Shown: positions 26,353-34,849 of the stretch, one piece after another
Layout of the letters: the number at the start of each line of letters is the position of its first letter
How positions within the stretch are numbered: position 1 is the first letter of the stretch
NCBI GenBank assembly: GCA_963702565.1
Contig: CAVPDE010000024.1
Span: forward strand, 248,001-312,000
Origin: CAVPDE01 sp963702565
Lineage (GTDB): Bacteria > Desulfobacterota > DSM-4660 > Desulfatiglandales > HGW-15
DNA: 64,000 bases
Reading direction: 5' to 3'
The notes under the pieces: generated by a model
The model's input: the letters and a program-made list of their open reading frames with translations, nothing else
The model's database searches: none
What the model was told of the DNA's origin: nothing
Program-made: the position numbers and the translations under genes

Positions 26353-27312
26353 ATGAGCGGGCTCGGTGCGGTTTATCGAAAAGAGCTTTCCGACAACTTC
26401 AGCAGTTTCCGGTTCGTCATTCTTTTTGCCCTCATCGCCATGGTCAGCTTCATCATCAGCTACATGGCGGGCGTGAGCCTCAAGGAAAATCTGGAGGGAG
26501 TCGCCAAGCCCAAGTTCGTCTTTCTCATGCTCTTCAGCATGAAGGGGGCTCTCTTCTCCCTCGTGGAATTTGTCGCTGTTTTCGGACCTCTCATCGGTCT
26601 GGTCTTAGGCTTTGACGCCATCAACGGGGAAAGAGCCCACGGGACCCTCGTGAAGCTCGTGTCCCAGCCCATTTACCGCGATGCCGTGATCAACGGCAAA
26701 TTCCTCGCAGGCGCCACCACGATCGCCGTTCTTGTCCTCTCCGTTGTGATGGTGATTTCGGGTTTCGGTCTCACCCTGGTGGGCGTGGTGCCCGGCGTGG
26801 AAGAGGTCCTGCGCCTGGCGATCTATGTGGGCATCAGCATCTTCTACATTTCTTTCTGGCTTGGCCTAGCCATTCTCTTTTCCATTGCCTTCAGGAGCGT
26901 GGCCACGTCCTTCCTGGCCTCCGTGGCCCTGTGGATCTTTCTTTCCTTCTTCGTTTCGCTCGGGGCGAGCGTCGTGGCCAACTCCGTCGCTCCTGTGGAG
27001 AAGAGAGAAGGAGCGGACCCGGAGACCGTGGTGGCCAACGCGCAGATCAAAGAGGGGGTGTCCCTGCTTTCCCCCATGTTCATTTACTCCAACGCCACGG
27101 CAACGATCGTGGACCCCATGAGAAAAACAACCCGGTCCTTTGTCCTCATGGGTCCCATGGAGCAGATTTCTTCGTCCCGCTTCCAGAACCCTCTGTCTCT
27201 CGGGCAGAGTCTGGTCGTGGTCTATCCTCATCTGGCAGCGCTCATCGCGCTCAGCTTGATCTGCTTTGCCGTGTCCTACTCGATCTTCATGATGCAGGAG
27301 ATAAGAACCTAG
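26353..27312 (+). CDS. ABC-2 type permease (NosY-like)
   Basis: 319 residues with about six membrane segments, for example FVILFALIAMVSFIISYMAG near the N-terminus and ALIALSLICFAVSYSIFM near the C-terminus. Contains the segment GFDAINGERAHGTLVKLVSQP, typical of NosY/ABC-2 permeases. A large periplasmic loop separates membrane segments 5 and 6 (about residues 215-280). Third gene of the NEW3-ABC unit. Confidence 0.85.
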   Translation: MSGLGAVYRKELSDNFSSFRFVILFALIAMVSFIISYMAGVSLKENLEGVAKPKFVFLMLFSMKGALFSLVEFVAVFGPLIGLVLGFDAINGERAHGTLVKLVSQPIYRDAVINGKFLAGATTIAVLVLSVVMVISGFGLTLVGVVPGVEEVLRLAIYVGISIFYISFWLGLAILFSIAFRSVATSFLASVALWIFLSFFVSLGASVVANSVAPVEKREGADPETVVANAQIKEGVSLLSPMFIYSNATATIVDPMRKTTRSFVLMGPMEQISSSRFQNPLSLGQSLVVVYPHLAALIALSLICFAVSYSIFMMQEIRT

Positions 27313-27316
27313 GAAG

Positions 27317-27347
27317 ACGGAGTATTGGAGTAATGGAGTGATGGAAG
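27317..27347. repeat. octamer array, single arm (family A)
   Basis: Three to four direct TGGAGTNN units just after the permease stop codon; no inverted partner arm is found before the next gene. Confidence 0.6.
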
Positions 27348-27407
27348 GAGGGAAGAAGGATACCGGATCCTGGATGCTGGTCAACCTAGGGAGGAGAAAT
27401 TACGGTT

Positions 27408-29120
27408 TCACTTTGGACCGGACGAAGGAGACGAGAGGATGAAGCGCAGGAACCGGCCGTCCAGGTCCGCCGTCCCCACCAGCGCGTACTCTTCCGTGAA
27501 CTTGTCCCAGAGGACTCCAAGGGTCTCCACCAGGAGGGCTCGGTCGACGCTTTCTAAATCCGGAGCGCAGGCCATGAGGTCTTTCACGAAAACCTCCTTG
27601 AAGCCCGGCATCCCAAAGGGCGGTTTCTGAGCGTCCGAGCGAAGAAGCCTGAAAAGGTCTCTCACCTGACCAAGGGAAAGAGGGGCGAATCCCGGCGGGA
27701 AGCCCAATTGCTTCCTGGCCCAGTAATTGAAAAGCAGGCTGTGAAAGGTGAAGAGGGGGTCCTTCGACCACTTTTCCTCGAGAGGATGGCGGTCCACGAG
27801 TGCCTCCAGGAGCCGGTCAAGGACCCTAAGGCGCCGCATGGTCTTCCGGCATGTCTCGACTTCGTCAAGACTCTCAAAAACCCGGTAAGGCTCTTCCGTT
27901 CGCGATCCGTCAAACAGAACAGGCCGCTTCTGCACGACTCCCACCAGGGTGGCGCCCCACTCCTCTTCCCAGAAGGCGGGCCTGAAGCCCCGGCGGGCGA
28001 ACCAGGCCGTCTTGAGCCACTGCTCCGTCTCCCACCTCACTTGGAGGGCCATGCTGAAGCCCGAGCGAAAAAGGTCGAGCAGGGTGTTTTCCCGCAGAAC
28101 CTGCTCGCACAAGGCGAGATCCCTCCCGCACCACCGCTCAAGCCCCACGCTCACATAGCCTGCTGCTTTTCGCACCGCGTTCTCAAGGGCCTCGGCCGTG
28201 TTCTCGGAAATCCCTTCTGCAGAAAAAACCTGGCTGCACAGTCCTGCGAATTCCAGGGGGATCCGGTCCAGCAGCAGAGGATCCCCGCTTCTCCTCATCG
28301 CTTCCACCATGAGATGGTTGTCCGAAACGTGAAGGATCGGCATCAGGGGCGCCTCGGCATGCTCTTCTTCGGAAAATGCTGAATCGCCCATCGCCGCAGG
28401 AGGCTTTTCTTTGACGAGATCCTTTTTCAGAACCGTGTACACGGAGATCGCTTCTTCGTAAGGCAGAAAGCCGTCTTCTGAAAGGCGGACGTTTCGGCGC
28501 CTGTACATTTCCTCCTCCACCTCGGCGGGCGCCACTCCGGACAGGCCCATGAGGATCGCCTGATAGCGCGTGTAGTCCTTGCTCGCAAGGTGCTGAAGGA
28601 GGCTCCGAACGACCTCTTCGTGCTCCGGATCAAGAATCCTCATGTAGTAAATGCCGTCCAGCGTGATGAAGCCATCCTCCACCTCGTGCATTTCGTCTTT
28701 GCTCTTGAATTCCACCTGCAGCATTTTGGAAAGGAAAAAGTAGTTGAAGTATTCTCCTTCGCCCAAGAGCCACCGGACCAGCCGATCAGGATCCGCCTGC
28801 AGCAACTGTCCTATCCAGTCGCGCGCCTGACCGAGATCCAGCCGGTCTTTTTTCCAAAGCTCGAGATCGAGAAGAAATCCCCACTGCTCTAAAGACGCCA
28901 TCTGGAGGATAGGGAGAGCGTCCTCCTCCCCGACCTTCTTGACCACCCAGTAGAAGTCCACATGGGCCATGTTCCGAACGAAGTCTTCCGGCTTGTCCAA
29001 GGCCAGGATGCGGCTGAGCGCCACGCTGCCCGACAGGGAAATAATCTCTCTGACCGCCTGCGGCGCTCTCGACACCAAGCCTTTTTCGTTCACGGCATTC
29101 TTTTTCTTCTTTTCAGCCAA
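27408..29120 (-). CDS. DUF6178-like protein
   Basis: 570 residues, no signal or membrane segment. The N-terminal part (residues about 10-200) includes LSGSVALSRILALDKPEDF and FYWVVKKVGEEDALPILQ; the overall arrangement matches the DUF6178 family as I recall it from deltaproteobacteria. The function is unknown. It is convergent with the NEW3-ABC operon and divergent from the exbB gene, so it is a stand-alone transcript. Confidence 0.6.
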   Translation of the reverse strand: MAEKKKKNAVNEKGLVSRAPQAVREIISLSGSVALSRILALDKPEDFVRNMAHVDFYWVVKKVGEEDALPILQMASLEQWGFLLDLELWKKDRLDLGQARDWIGQLLQADPDRLVRWLLGEGEYFNYFFLSKMLQVEFKSKDEMHEVEDGFITLDGIYYMRILDPEHEEVVRSLLQHLASKDYTRYQAILMGLSGVAPAEVEEEMYRRRNVRLSEDGFLPYEEAISVYTVLKKDLVKEKPPAAMGDSAFSEEEHAEAPLMPILHVSDNHLMVEAMRRSGDPLLLDRIPLEFAGLCSQVFSAEGISENTAEALENAVRKAAGYVSVGLERWCGRDLALCEQVLRENTLLDLFRSGFSMALQVRWETEQWLKTAWFARRGFRPAFWEEEWGATLVGVVQKRPVLFDGSRTEEPYRVFESLDEVETCRKTMRRLRVLDRLLEALVDRHPLEEKWSKDPLFTFHSLLFNYWARKQLGFPPGFAPLSLGQVRDLFRLLRSDAQKPPFGMPGFKEVFVKDLMACAPDLESVDRALLVETLGVLWDKFTEEYALVGTADLDGRFLRFILSSPSSGPK

Positions 29121-29278
29121 GCCTCACCTCGTCCGGCGTGACCCTTTTTCAATCTCACAATGCATCAAGTGTTCGCGAGGTGTCAAGGATAAGATAGGTG
29201 GGAATGCTCCTTGACTTTCCGGTTTTTTTATAGATGATGGGGCCAGCATTTGAAGACCATCTTGCAGGAGAGCGGCGC

Positions 29279-29896
29279 GTGATTGATTTCATCGTCAAAG
29301 GGGGTATGTTCATGTACCCCATCATCCTCTGCTCCATCATCGGCCTGGCCGTCTTTCTGGAACGGCTGTGGGTGCTGAGACGCAGGACCATCATTCCCAC
29401 GGAGTTCATCCGCAACATCGAGGACCTTTTGAGAAAACAAAAGATCGCGGAAGCCATATTCCTCTCCGAGCAAAACGGCTCCTCCATTGCCCGCGTCTTC
29501 GCTGCAGGACTCAAGAACGCGAGCAGAGGCATGTGGCTGGTGAAGGAATCCATTGAAGACGTGGGGGGCAGAGAGGCGATCGTGCTCGAGAAACGCCTGA
29601 CCATGCTGTCCACGATCGCCAATGTCTCCACCCTGCTGGGTCTCCTGGGGACGATCTCCGGCATGATCAAGATTTTCAACGTCCTTTCCGTGGTGGGGCC
29701 GGGGAATCCCGGGACTCTCGCCGGAGGAATTGCGGAAGCGCTCATCACGACCTTCGCAGGACTCTGTGTGGCCATCCCCGCCACCGTGTGTCACCGCATG
29801 ATTCAGAACAGGGCGGAATCCCTGATTTTCGAGATGGAGGAGATCTGTTTCAAGATCATCGACATCATGCAGAACACGAGCACCGCTCAGAGCTGA
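29279..29896 (+). CDS. MotA/TolQ/ExbB proton channel family protein
   Basis: 205 residues from a GTG at 29279. An ATG at 29234 has no ribosome-binding site, whereas CAGGAGAG lies just before the GTG, and the resulting N-terminus IDFIVKGGMFMYPIILCSII is typical of ExbB/TolQ proteins. Three membrane segments; the conserved LGLLGTISGMIKIF and GIAEALITTFAGLCVAIPA segments line the proton path. An ExbD/TolR gene follows, so the pair energises an outer-membrane or envelope process. Confidence 0.88.
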   Translation: MIDFIVKGGMFMYPIILCSIIGLAVFLERLWVLRRRTIIPTEFIRNIEDLLRKQKIAEAIFLSEQNGSSIARVFAAGLKNASRGMWLVKESIEDVGGREAIVLEKRLTMLSTIANVSTLLGLLGTISGMIKIFNVLSVVGPGNPGTLAGGIAEALITTFAGLCVAIPATVCHRMIQNRAESLIFEMEEICFKIIDIMQNTSTAQS

Positions 29897-29950
29897 CGGG
29901 CAAAGGCACCCGGAGCGGATGCGGCCGGCTCGCCGGGCAGGACTCTCAGA

Positions 29951-30367
29951 ATGCATTTTTCAAGAAAGAAACCGGAAGAAGAAACGATTTTGCTGACGCC
30001 CTTTGTGGACATTGTCCTCAATCTGCTGATCTTCTTTGCGGTGACTTCCCAGTTCGACATCGCCTCCGGGGTCCGCATCAGGCTTCCTCAGGTGTCCAAA
30101 GTCATTGCCGGCCAGGTAGAAAACAAAGCCACGGTGGTCATCGACAGTTCGGGCCAGGCCTACTTCGAGGGAAAGCAGATCGACATGAAGCACCTGGAGC
30201 AGAGGCTCAAATCCCTGGTGCAGGAGAAGGGCAATCTTCAACTCGTTCTGCAGGCGGACAAGGACGTCAAGCATGGCACAGTAGTGGAAGCCATGGATGT
30301 GGCCAAATCGGTCGGGGTGCAATCCATCGTCATCGCGGCGCAATGGAAAGCCCAGAAATCTCCCTGA
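29951..30367 (+). CDS. ExbD/TolR biopolymer transport protein
   Basis: 138 residues. One membrane segment near residues 17-37 begins with the essential Asp: LTPFVDIVLNLLIFFAVTSQ. The periplasmic domain (VDSSGQAYFEGKQID-like region, then LQADKDVKHGTVVEAMDVA) is standard for ExbD/TolR. 54 bases after the ExbB gene. No TolA, TonB, TolB or Pal gene is present nearby. Confidence 0.9.
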   Translation: MHFSRKKPEEETILLTPFVDIVLNLLIFFAVTSQFDIASGVRIRLPQVSKVIAGQVENKATVVIDSSGQAYFEGKQIDMKHLEQRLKSLVQEKGNLQLVLQADKDVKHGTVVEAMDVAKSVGVQSIVIAAQWKAQKSP

Positions 30368-30389
30368 TCGGCACGCTGGGGAACCGCTC

Positions 30390-30701
30390 GTGAACGGCAA
30401 AAACATCCTGAAATTCTCTCTGCTCGCTCTTCTGTTTCTTGGTCTTGTGGCGGCCTGGCTCGGCTTTGGAGAAAGGGGCTTCATTCACCTCTACCGCATG
30501 GACCGGGAGCGGCAGACTTATCTGGAAAAGATCAACAAACTGGAGCGCGAAAACCGGGAGCTCCTCGACGAGATTCAGCGCCTGCGCTCCGACCGGGAAT
30601 ACGTCGAAAACCTCGGAAGAAGAGAGATGGGACTCGTCAAAGAGGACGAGATCATGTACCGATTTGGAACAAAAAAAGAAAACGGAAAACGAAAACAATA
30701 A
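30390..30701 (+). CDS. FtsB/DivIC-like septum formation initiator
   Basis: 103 residues from a GTG at 30390; upstream sequence overlaps the ExbD gene in another frame and is not protein-like. One N-terminal membrane segment (KFSLLALLFLGLVAAWLGF), then a coiled coil (LEKINKLERENRELLDEIQR), then the C-terminal YVENLGRREMGLVKEDEIMY, the FtsB signature. Would act in the divisome with FtsL and FtsQ. Its position after exbBD is unusual. Confidence 0.8.
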   Translation: MNGKNILKFSLLALLFLGLVAAWLGFGERGFIHLYRMDRERQTYLEKINKLERENRELLDEIQRLRSDREYVENLGRREMGLVKEDEIMYRFGTKKENGKRKQ

Positions 30702-30705
30702 GAAA

Positions 30706-30855
30706 GCTCGAATATCGAAATCCGAAGCACGAAACACATTCAAAATACGAATGCTCCAATGTTTAAAACAGAAACGCGGCGCGGCCATGTTTTGGTCATT
30801 TGAATTTGGGACTTAGGATATTGTTTCGGATTTCGTGCTTCGGATTTCGGATTTT
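30706..30855. repeat. intergenic repeat family B, copy 2
   Basis: The arms CGAAATCCGAAGCACGAAAC and GTTTCGGATTTCGTGCTTCG are perfect complements over 20 bases. The centre (AAACAGAAACGCGG ... GGTCATTTGAATTTG) parallels copy 1 at 7292-7456. It fills the spacer between the FtsB-like and TPR genes. Confidence 0.8.
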
Positions 30856-30921
30856 CAGCTTCTCCGCATATCGCAGAGAAATCTCGATCGAAGATTCTAA
30901 CCACAGGAGGACGGGGAGATC

Positions 30922-31743
30922 ATGACAGAGTATGATCGGCTGTTAAGGGAAATTCTCGACCGTGGTCCTTCCGCCGAGACGCTCGGCCTTGTTCTGACGG
31001 AACTCAAGAGGCTCGGCCACACCCGGACCGTCATCCAGGAGTGCATCCGGGCGCTCCAGAACCATCCGGGCGACCTGTCCCTTCGGCTGATTCTTGCAGA
31101 GGCTTATGTCGAGGAGGGTCTTTTTTCGCAGGCTGAAGCGGAAATCCAGACCACCGTGTCCCAGCTGGATCGGTATGCTTCAGCCTATCGGCTCCAGTCC
31201 GAAATCTACCGCAACCAGAAGAGAAACGAGGAGGCGCTTCGGTCCCTCAAGACCTACCTGGCCCTTCGTCCGCAGGACGAGAGGGCTCTGGATCTTCTGA
31301 AGGAGATGGAAATCCCGGAAGCCGCTCCGGCGCCTGAAGTTGCGACAATCCAGGAGGAGATCTCCGAACCGATCGCGGCCGAAACGACGGAATCCCCCGT
31401 TCCGAACGGGATTGAGCCCTTGGAAGTTGAAGCGGAAAAGCCCGAATTGCGGTTGGACGAGGAGGTGCTGTCCGAAATTGCAACACCGACTCTGGCCGAG
31501 GTGTATGTCAATCAGGGACAGATCCAGGAAGCCGTCCGCATCTACGAAAAAGTCATTGCCCAGAATCCTGGAGACCAGGCCTCGGTCACGCGGCTTCAAG
31601 AGCTCAGGGACATGCGGACGGCCGAACCTTCCCCGCCGCGACCGGCTCCCAGCGCAGAGCAGAGGAAGGAGAGAACGATCGCCATCCTGGAATCCTGGCT
31701 GGCTAACATACGCAAGATGTCCGAGGACAGGGTTTCCCCGTAA
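30922..31743 (+). CDS. tetratricopeptide repeat protein
   Basis: 273 residues, no signal peptide. TPR-type helices occupy residues about 15-120 (LRLILAEAYVEEGLFSQAEA, YRLQSEIYRNQKRNEEALR), followed by an acidic, proline-rich linker of about 60 residues and one more TPR (TLAEVYVNQGQIQEAVRIYE). A strong CAGGAGG site precedes the ATG. Probably a scaffold; no partner is evident. Confidence 0.75.
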   Translation: MTEYDRLLREILDRGPSAETLGLVLTELKRLGHTRTVIQECIRALQNHPGDLSLRLILAEAYVEEGLFSQAEAEIQTTVSQLDRYASAYRLQSEIYRNQKRNEEALRSLKTYLALRPQDERALDLLKEMEIPEAAPAPEVATIQEEISEPIAAETTESPVPNGIEPLEVEAEKPELRLDEEVLSEIATPTLAEVYVNQGQIQEAVRIYEKVIAQNPGDQASVTRLQELRDMRTAEPSPPRPAPSAEQRKERTIAILESWLANIRKMSEDRVSP

Positions 31744-31814
31744 GACACCCACGCATTCACTGCGGTCTTTCATGCCTAAACAAAGGTAGGGTACCCGAGA
31801 AAAGGGAGAGGGGT

Positions 31815-31855
31815 AACACCTCCCCCTTTGTAAAGGGGCACAGGAGGGGGATTTT
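31815..31855. repeat. CCTCCCCCTTTG-type palindromic repeat
   Basis: CCTCCCCCTTTGTAAAGGGG, followed by AGGAGGGGGATTTT: a small palindrome of a type common in bacterial intergenic DNA. It also supplies purine-rich sequence just before the next start codon. Confidence 0.5.
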
Positions 31856-31861
31856 GGAGGA

Positions 31862-32917
31862 ATGACCCAGCGCACCGCATTCGACTTCCACTTCTTAGCC
31901 ACCGGCATAGGCAGCGTCCCTTATCTCGACGTGGACGGCACCTGTCGGCGCATCCTCGAAGCATGCCCATCCATCCCTTTCTGGCCTCAGTTTGTGCAGC
32001 GCAGTCACCTTGAAGACATGGTGGTCCAATTCACGGAGGGTCTCCCCTTTCTCGAAGTCACACAGGACCGCAAGGTGCTCATCACCGGGCATGGGCAAGG
32101 GGAACAGGAACTGCTAGCCTTTTATGACCGGTTTCTCGCTGAGGACGTGGGGCACTTTGCCCTCAGCAAAGACTACGTACCCGGTCTCTATGAAATGCTC
32201 GCCCTGATCGATCGGGAGCCTGCAAAGTACGGCCCATTCATCAAAGGACACACGGTCGGGCCGGTGACCTTCGCCGCAGCGATCAGGGATCAGGAGGGAA
32301 GGAACCTCTTTTCCTATCCGGAGTTGTCCGAAGCGTTAGTCAAGGCCCTGGCGATCCGCGCTCTGTGGCAGGTGCGGGAGCTTTGCAAGTCGGGCAAGAA
32401 ACCCATCCTGTTTCTGGACGAGCCTTATTTGGCCGGGTATGGTTCGGCCTTTACGCCGATCCAGCGCCACGAGGTGGTGGCGATGATCAAAGAGGTGGTG
32501 GATTACGCGAGGGAAAGGTCTGAGGCGATTATCGGGATTCACTGCTGCGGCAACACGGACTGGTCAATGATCCTTGAAGCCGGGCCGGACATCGTGAGCT
32601 TCGACGCCTTCTCTTATTTGGATTATTTTTTCCTCTACCCGGCCGAGCTCCGCCGCTTCATCGAAACAGGCGGGGCCATTGCCTGGGGCATCGTGCCCAC
32701 TTTCGGGTTCACCGGCAGGGAAAACCTTGACGACTTGTCCGGCCGTCTCCGAGAGGGTCTTGCGAAACTTCTTGCCCTGGGCCTGGATCCCGGCCGAGTA
32801 GCCAAGCAATCCTTGCTCACGCCGGCGTGCGGCATGGGAACCATGGAGCCGGCCGCCGCCGAGCGGGTTCTTGTTCTTTTGCGGGGGCTTTCGGCCAGGT
32901 GGGTTCAGGAGATCTGA
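31862..32917 (+). CDS. methionine synthase (MetE C-terminal) / uroporphyrinogen decarboxylase superfamily protein
   Basis: 351 residues, roughly the size of one MetE barrel. Begins with ATGIGSVPYLD, typical of MetE-like and UROD-like TIM barrels. Candidate zinc ligands are GIHCCGNTDW (H-x-C in MetE) and LTPACGMGTM (the last Cys in MetE). It lacks the N-terminal MetE half, so it belongs to the core-MetE or corrinoid/thiol-methyltransferase-like group. GGAGG sits right before the ATG. Substrate unknown; methyl transfer to a thiol is a reasonable guess. Confidence 0.7.
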   Translation: MTQRTAFDFHFLATGIGSVPYLDVDGTCRRILEACPSIPFWPQFVQRSHLEDMVVQFTEGLPFLEVTQDRKVLITGHGQGEQELLAFYDRFLAEDVGHFALSKDYVPGLYEMLALIDREPAKYGPFIKGHTVGPVTFAAAIRDQEGRNLFSYPELSEALVKALAIRALWQVRELCKSGKKPILFLDEPYLAGYGSAFTPIQRHEVVAMIKEVVDYARERSEAIIGIHCCGNTDWSMILEAGPDIVSFDAFSYLDYFFLYPAELRRFIETGGAIAWGIVPTFGFTGRENLDDLSGRLREGLAKLLALGLDPGRVAKQSLLTPACGMGTMEPAAAERVLVLLRGLSARWVQEI

Positions 32918-32951
32918 CGACTTGAGCTTACCTCGGCCGGGGCAAAGGTCT

Positions 32952-33131
32952 CTAAGGCCCTGGGCCGCAGTAAACCGCACCCCGCCCGCAAATCTCCCTC
33001 TGACTGTAGGGATAGTACGGACCATAATCGGTCGAATCCGGTGTCGATGCGTACTTCGCACAACCCGACATCCACAAGAGACCGGACAACATCAGGAAAG
33101 CGATGATTCGCCTGAGCATCTTTCTCTCCAT
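32952..33131 (-). CDS. small lipoprotein
   Basis: 59 residues from the ATG at 33131, which overlaps the amylase stop as TGATG; a second ATG at 33119 is also possible. The signal peptide RRIIAFLMLSGLLWMSGC ends in a lipobox-like MSGC. The mature part is only about 36 residues, Tyr/Pro-rich (DYGPYYPYSQREICGRG). Not recognised. Coupled to the amylase gene by overlap. Confidence 0.55.
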   Translation of the reverse strand: MERKMLRRIIAFLMLSGLLWMSGCAKYASTPDSTDYGPYYPYSQREICGRGAVYCGPGP

Positions 33132-34612
33132 CAAAAAACCGTTCCTTCCCATTGCAGAAAATGAAATCTCCAGGCCTCCAGGTCCACATACAACCCCTGA
33201 TCCACCATCTCATCTCCGTCCCGCTCGTAGCGCGCCCCGCTCATCACGTCGACGAGCAGGCACGTGCGGCCCTTCAGGTCGATCCATGGCAGGAGGATGC
33301 GGCCCTGGCATTTCGTGTGCGAGAGATTGATGACCACCAGGTATTTCTCTTCCCCTTGGCGCCAGCACCAGGCGACAAGATGGACATAACCCGGGTTCTC
33401 CGGCCAGCCGCTCCTCTCGCAGAGGCTCCAGCCTCCGTTTTTGAAGGCAGGGCCGGCGATCACCTTGACCAGACCTCTGTAAAAGGCCTGGAGATCCTCA
33501 TCCGCCGCCTCTTTGGGCTGCCGGCCGAGCTGCACAGGGAGCTTGACCCTCCGGCCTTCAAACTGGCCATGGTGAAAAAGCTTGGCTCCGGGCAGCGTCG
33601 CCACAGCCACAGCGGCGGCGCGGGCTTTGTCCGGAGAAAAGGTTGCTGCGGCCCTCGGCTCATCGTGGTTTTCCAGAAAGCGGACCAGCTTGTTCTGGTA
33701 GCTCAAGTCCGCCGCCAGGTGAAGTCGGATGTTCTCCGCGCTGTCGTAGATCAATCGGTCGTAAAGCCGCTTGTCGTAGCAGTAGTCAAACCCCTGCTGC
33801 TGCAGCTCCCACTCCAGATCCCAGTAGGCTTCGGCGACGAAGAGGAAGTCAGGATACCGTTCCCGCACCGCCCCGATCACTTCCTTCCAGTATTCGGATT
33901 CCGGGCGCGGCCCGGCCCGATCCCCCCACGTTCTCTCAAAGATCGAGCTGATCATCAGCATAGCCATATCGCAGCGTATGCCGTCGCACTGATCGGCAAT
34001 AGAGGAGACCGTCTCGACGACCGCCCGGCGCAGTCCCGGGTGAAACGCGTTCACCTGGGCCGTGTCGGTCCAGGGCGGAAAGTAGGGATCCCGGCCGCAC
34101 GCAATGACCTTTCCGTCCGCCACGAAAAACTCATTGGGCACGCCGACGAGATCTTCCCCGCTCCCCTGGATAAAGTACTTGGGAAACTCGTACACCCAGG
34201 AGTGATCCGTTGCCACGTGGTTCGGCACAAAGTCAAGAATCAGCCGCATGCCTCGCTTCGCAAGCTCGGCACGCGCTTGGGCCAGTCCCTGCGCGCCACC
34301 GAGGCGTTCATCCACCTCGTAGCGGTGCACGCAGTAGGGAGACCCTACCACGTCTTCCGGGGTATAGTCCGGCAGGGCTTTTCGGTACTCCGCCTGAAGC
34401 ACAGGCAGGGTTCGGGCGATGCGAGTCCCGATGGGGCTTCGCTCCCACACCCCCATCAGCCACACCGCCTCCGCTTCCGTTGAAGCGAGGGCATCCCACT
34501 CCGACCCGGGGATCGAACCCAGGGATAGCGATCGGTGAACTTTCTGCTTCAACTCGTGAAGCCACACCCAGGTGTTGATCTCGTAGATCACCGGATTCTT
34601 GGGCCAAGGCAT
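33131..34612 (-). CDS. alpha-amylase family (GH13) glycosidase
   Basis: 493 residues, no signal peptide, so probably cytoplasmic. The conserved GH13 regions are visible: LILDFVPNHVATDH (region I), GIRCDMAMLM with the nucleophile Asp (region II), FVAEAYWD with the acid/base Glu (region III) and FLENHDEPR with the third Asp (region IV). AAAGGAGG precedes the ATG. Likely acts on alpha-glucans or a glucoside; specificity cannot be read. Confidence 0.88.
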   Translation of the reverse strand: MPWPKNPVIYEINTWVWLHELKQKVHRSLSLGSIPGSEWDALASTEAEAVWLMGVWERSPIGTRIARTLPVLQAEYRKALPDYTPEDVVGSPYCVHRYEVDERLGGAQGLAQARAELAKRGMRLILDFVPNHVATDHSWVYEFPKYFIQGSGEDLVGVPNEFFVADGKVIACGRDPYFPPWTDTAQVNAFHPGLRRAVVETVSSIADQCDGIRCDMAMLMISSIFERTWGDRAGPRPESEYWKEVIGAVRERYPDFLFVAEAYWDLEWELQQQGFDYCYDKRLYDRLIYDSAENIRLHLAADLSYQNKLVRFLENHDEPRAAATFSPDKARAAAVAVATLPGAKLFHHGQFEGRRVKLPVQLGRQPKEAADEDLQAFYRGLVKVIAGPAFKNGGWSLCERSGWPENPGYVHLVAWCWRQGEEKYLVVINLSHTKCQGRILLPWIDLKGRTCLLVDVMSGARYERDGDEMVDQGLYVDLEAWRFHFLQWEGTVF

Positions 34613-34732
34613 GGGAACCCCCCTCCTTTCCTTTATTTCGCTTCAATTATACAGGGAGATGGTTCGAAAAGCCAAAGGAATACTCGCCCTCGCCTGGGCG
34701 GTATTTGGCTCTGGCCAAAAGCACGGACGCTG

Positions 34733-34761
34733 TTGACAATGCCCCTTGCCTCCTATATGGA
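34733..34761 (+). promoter_or_regulatory. candidate sigma70 promoter for lepA
   Basis: TTGACA (34733-34738), 17-base spacer, TATGGA (34756-34761). It lies about 90 bases before the lepA start codon. Confidence 0.55.
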
Positions 34762-34849
34762 AGATGTGTTAGACAACCTCCTCTCCCACCGGAGGATTTC
34801 AGCAGGAAAGCGTGACCCCTTCAACGCTCTTAAAGAACCACGACAAATC

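Noticed and set aside
34535..34849. 105-residue N-terminal extension of lepA
   Set aside because: LepA begins with MTQIRNFSIIAHIDHGKS; the extension holds a promoter and is not conserved-looking.
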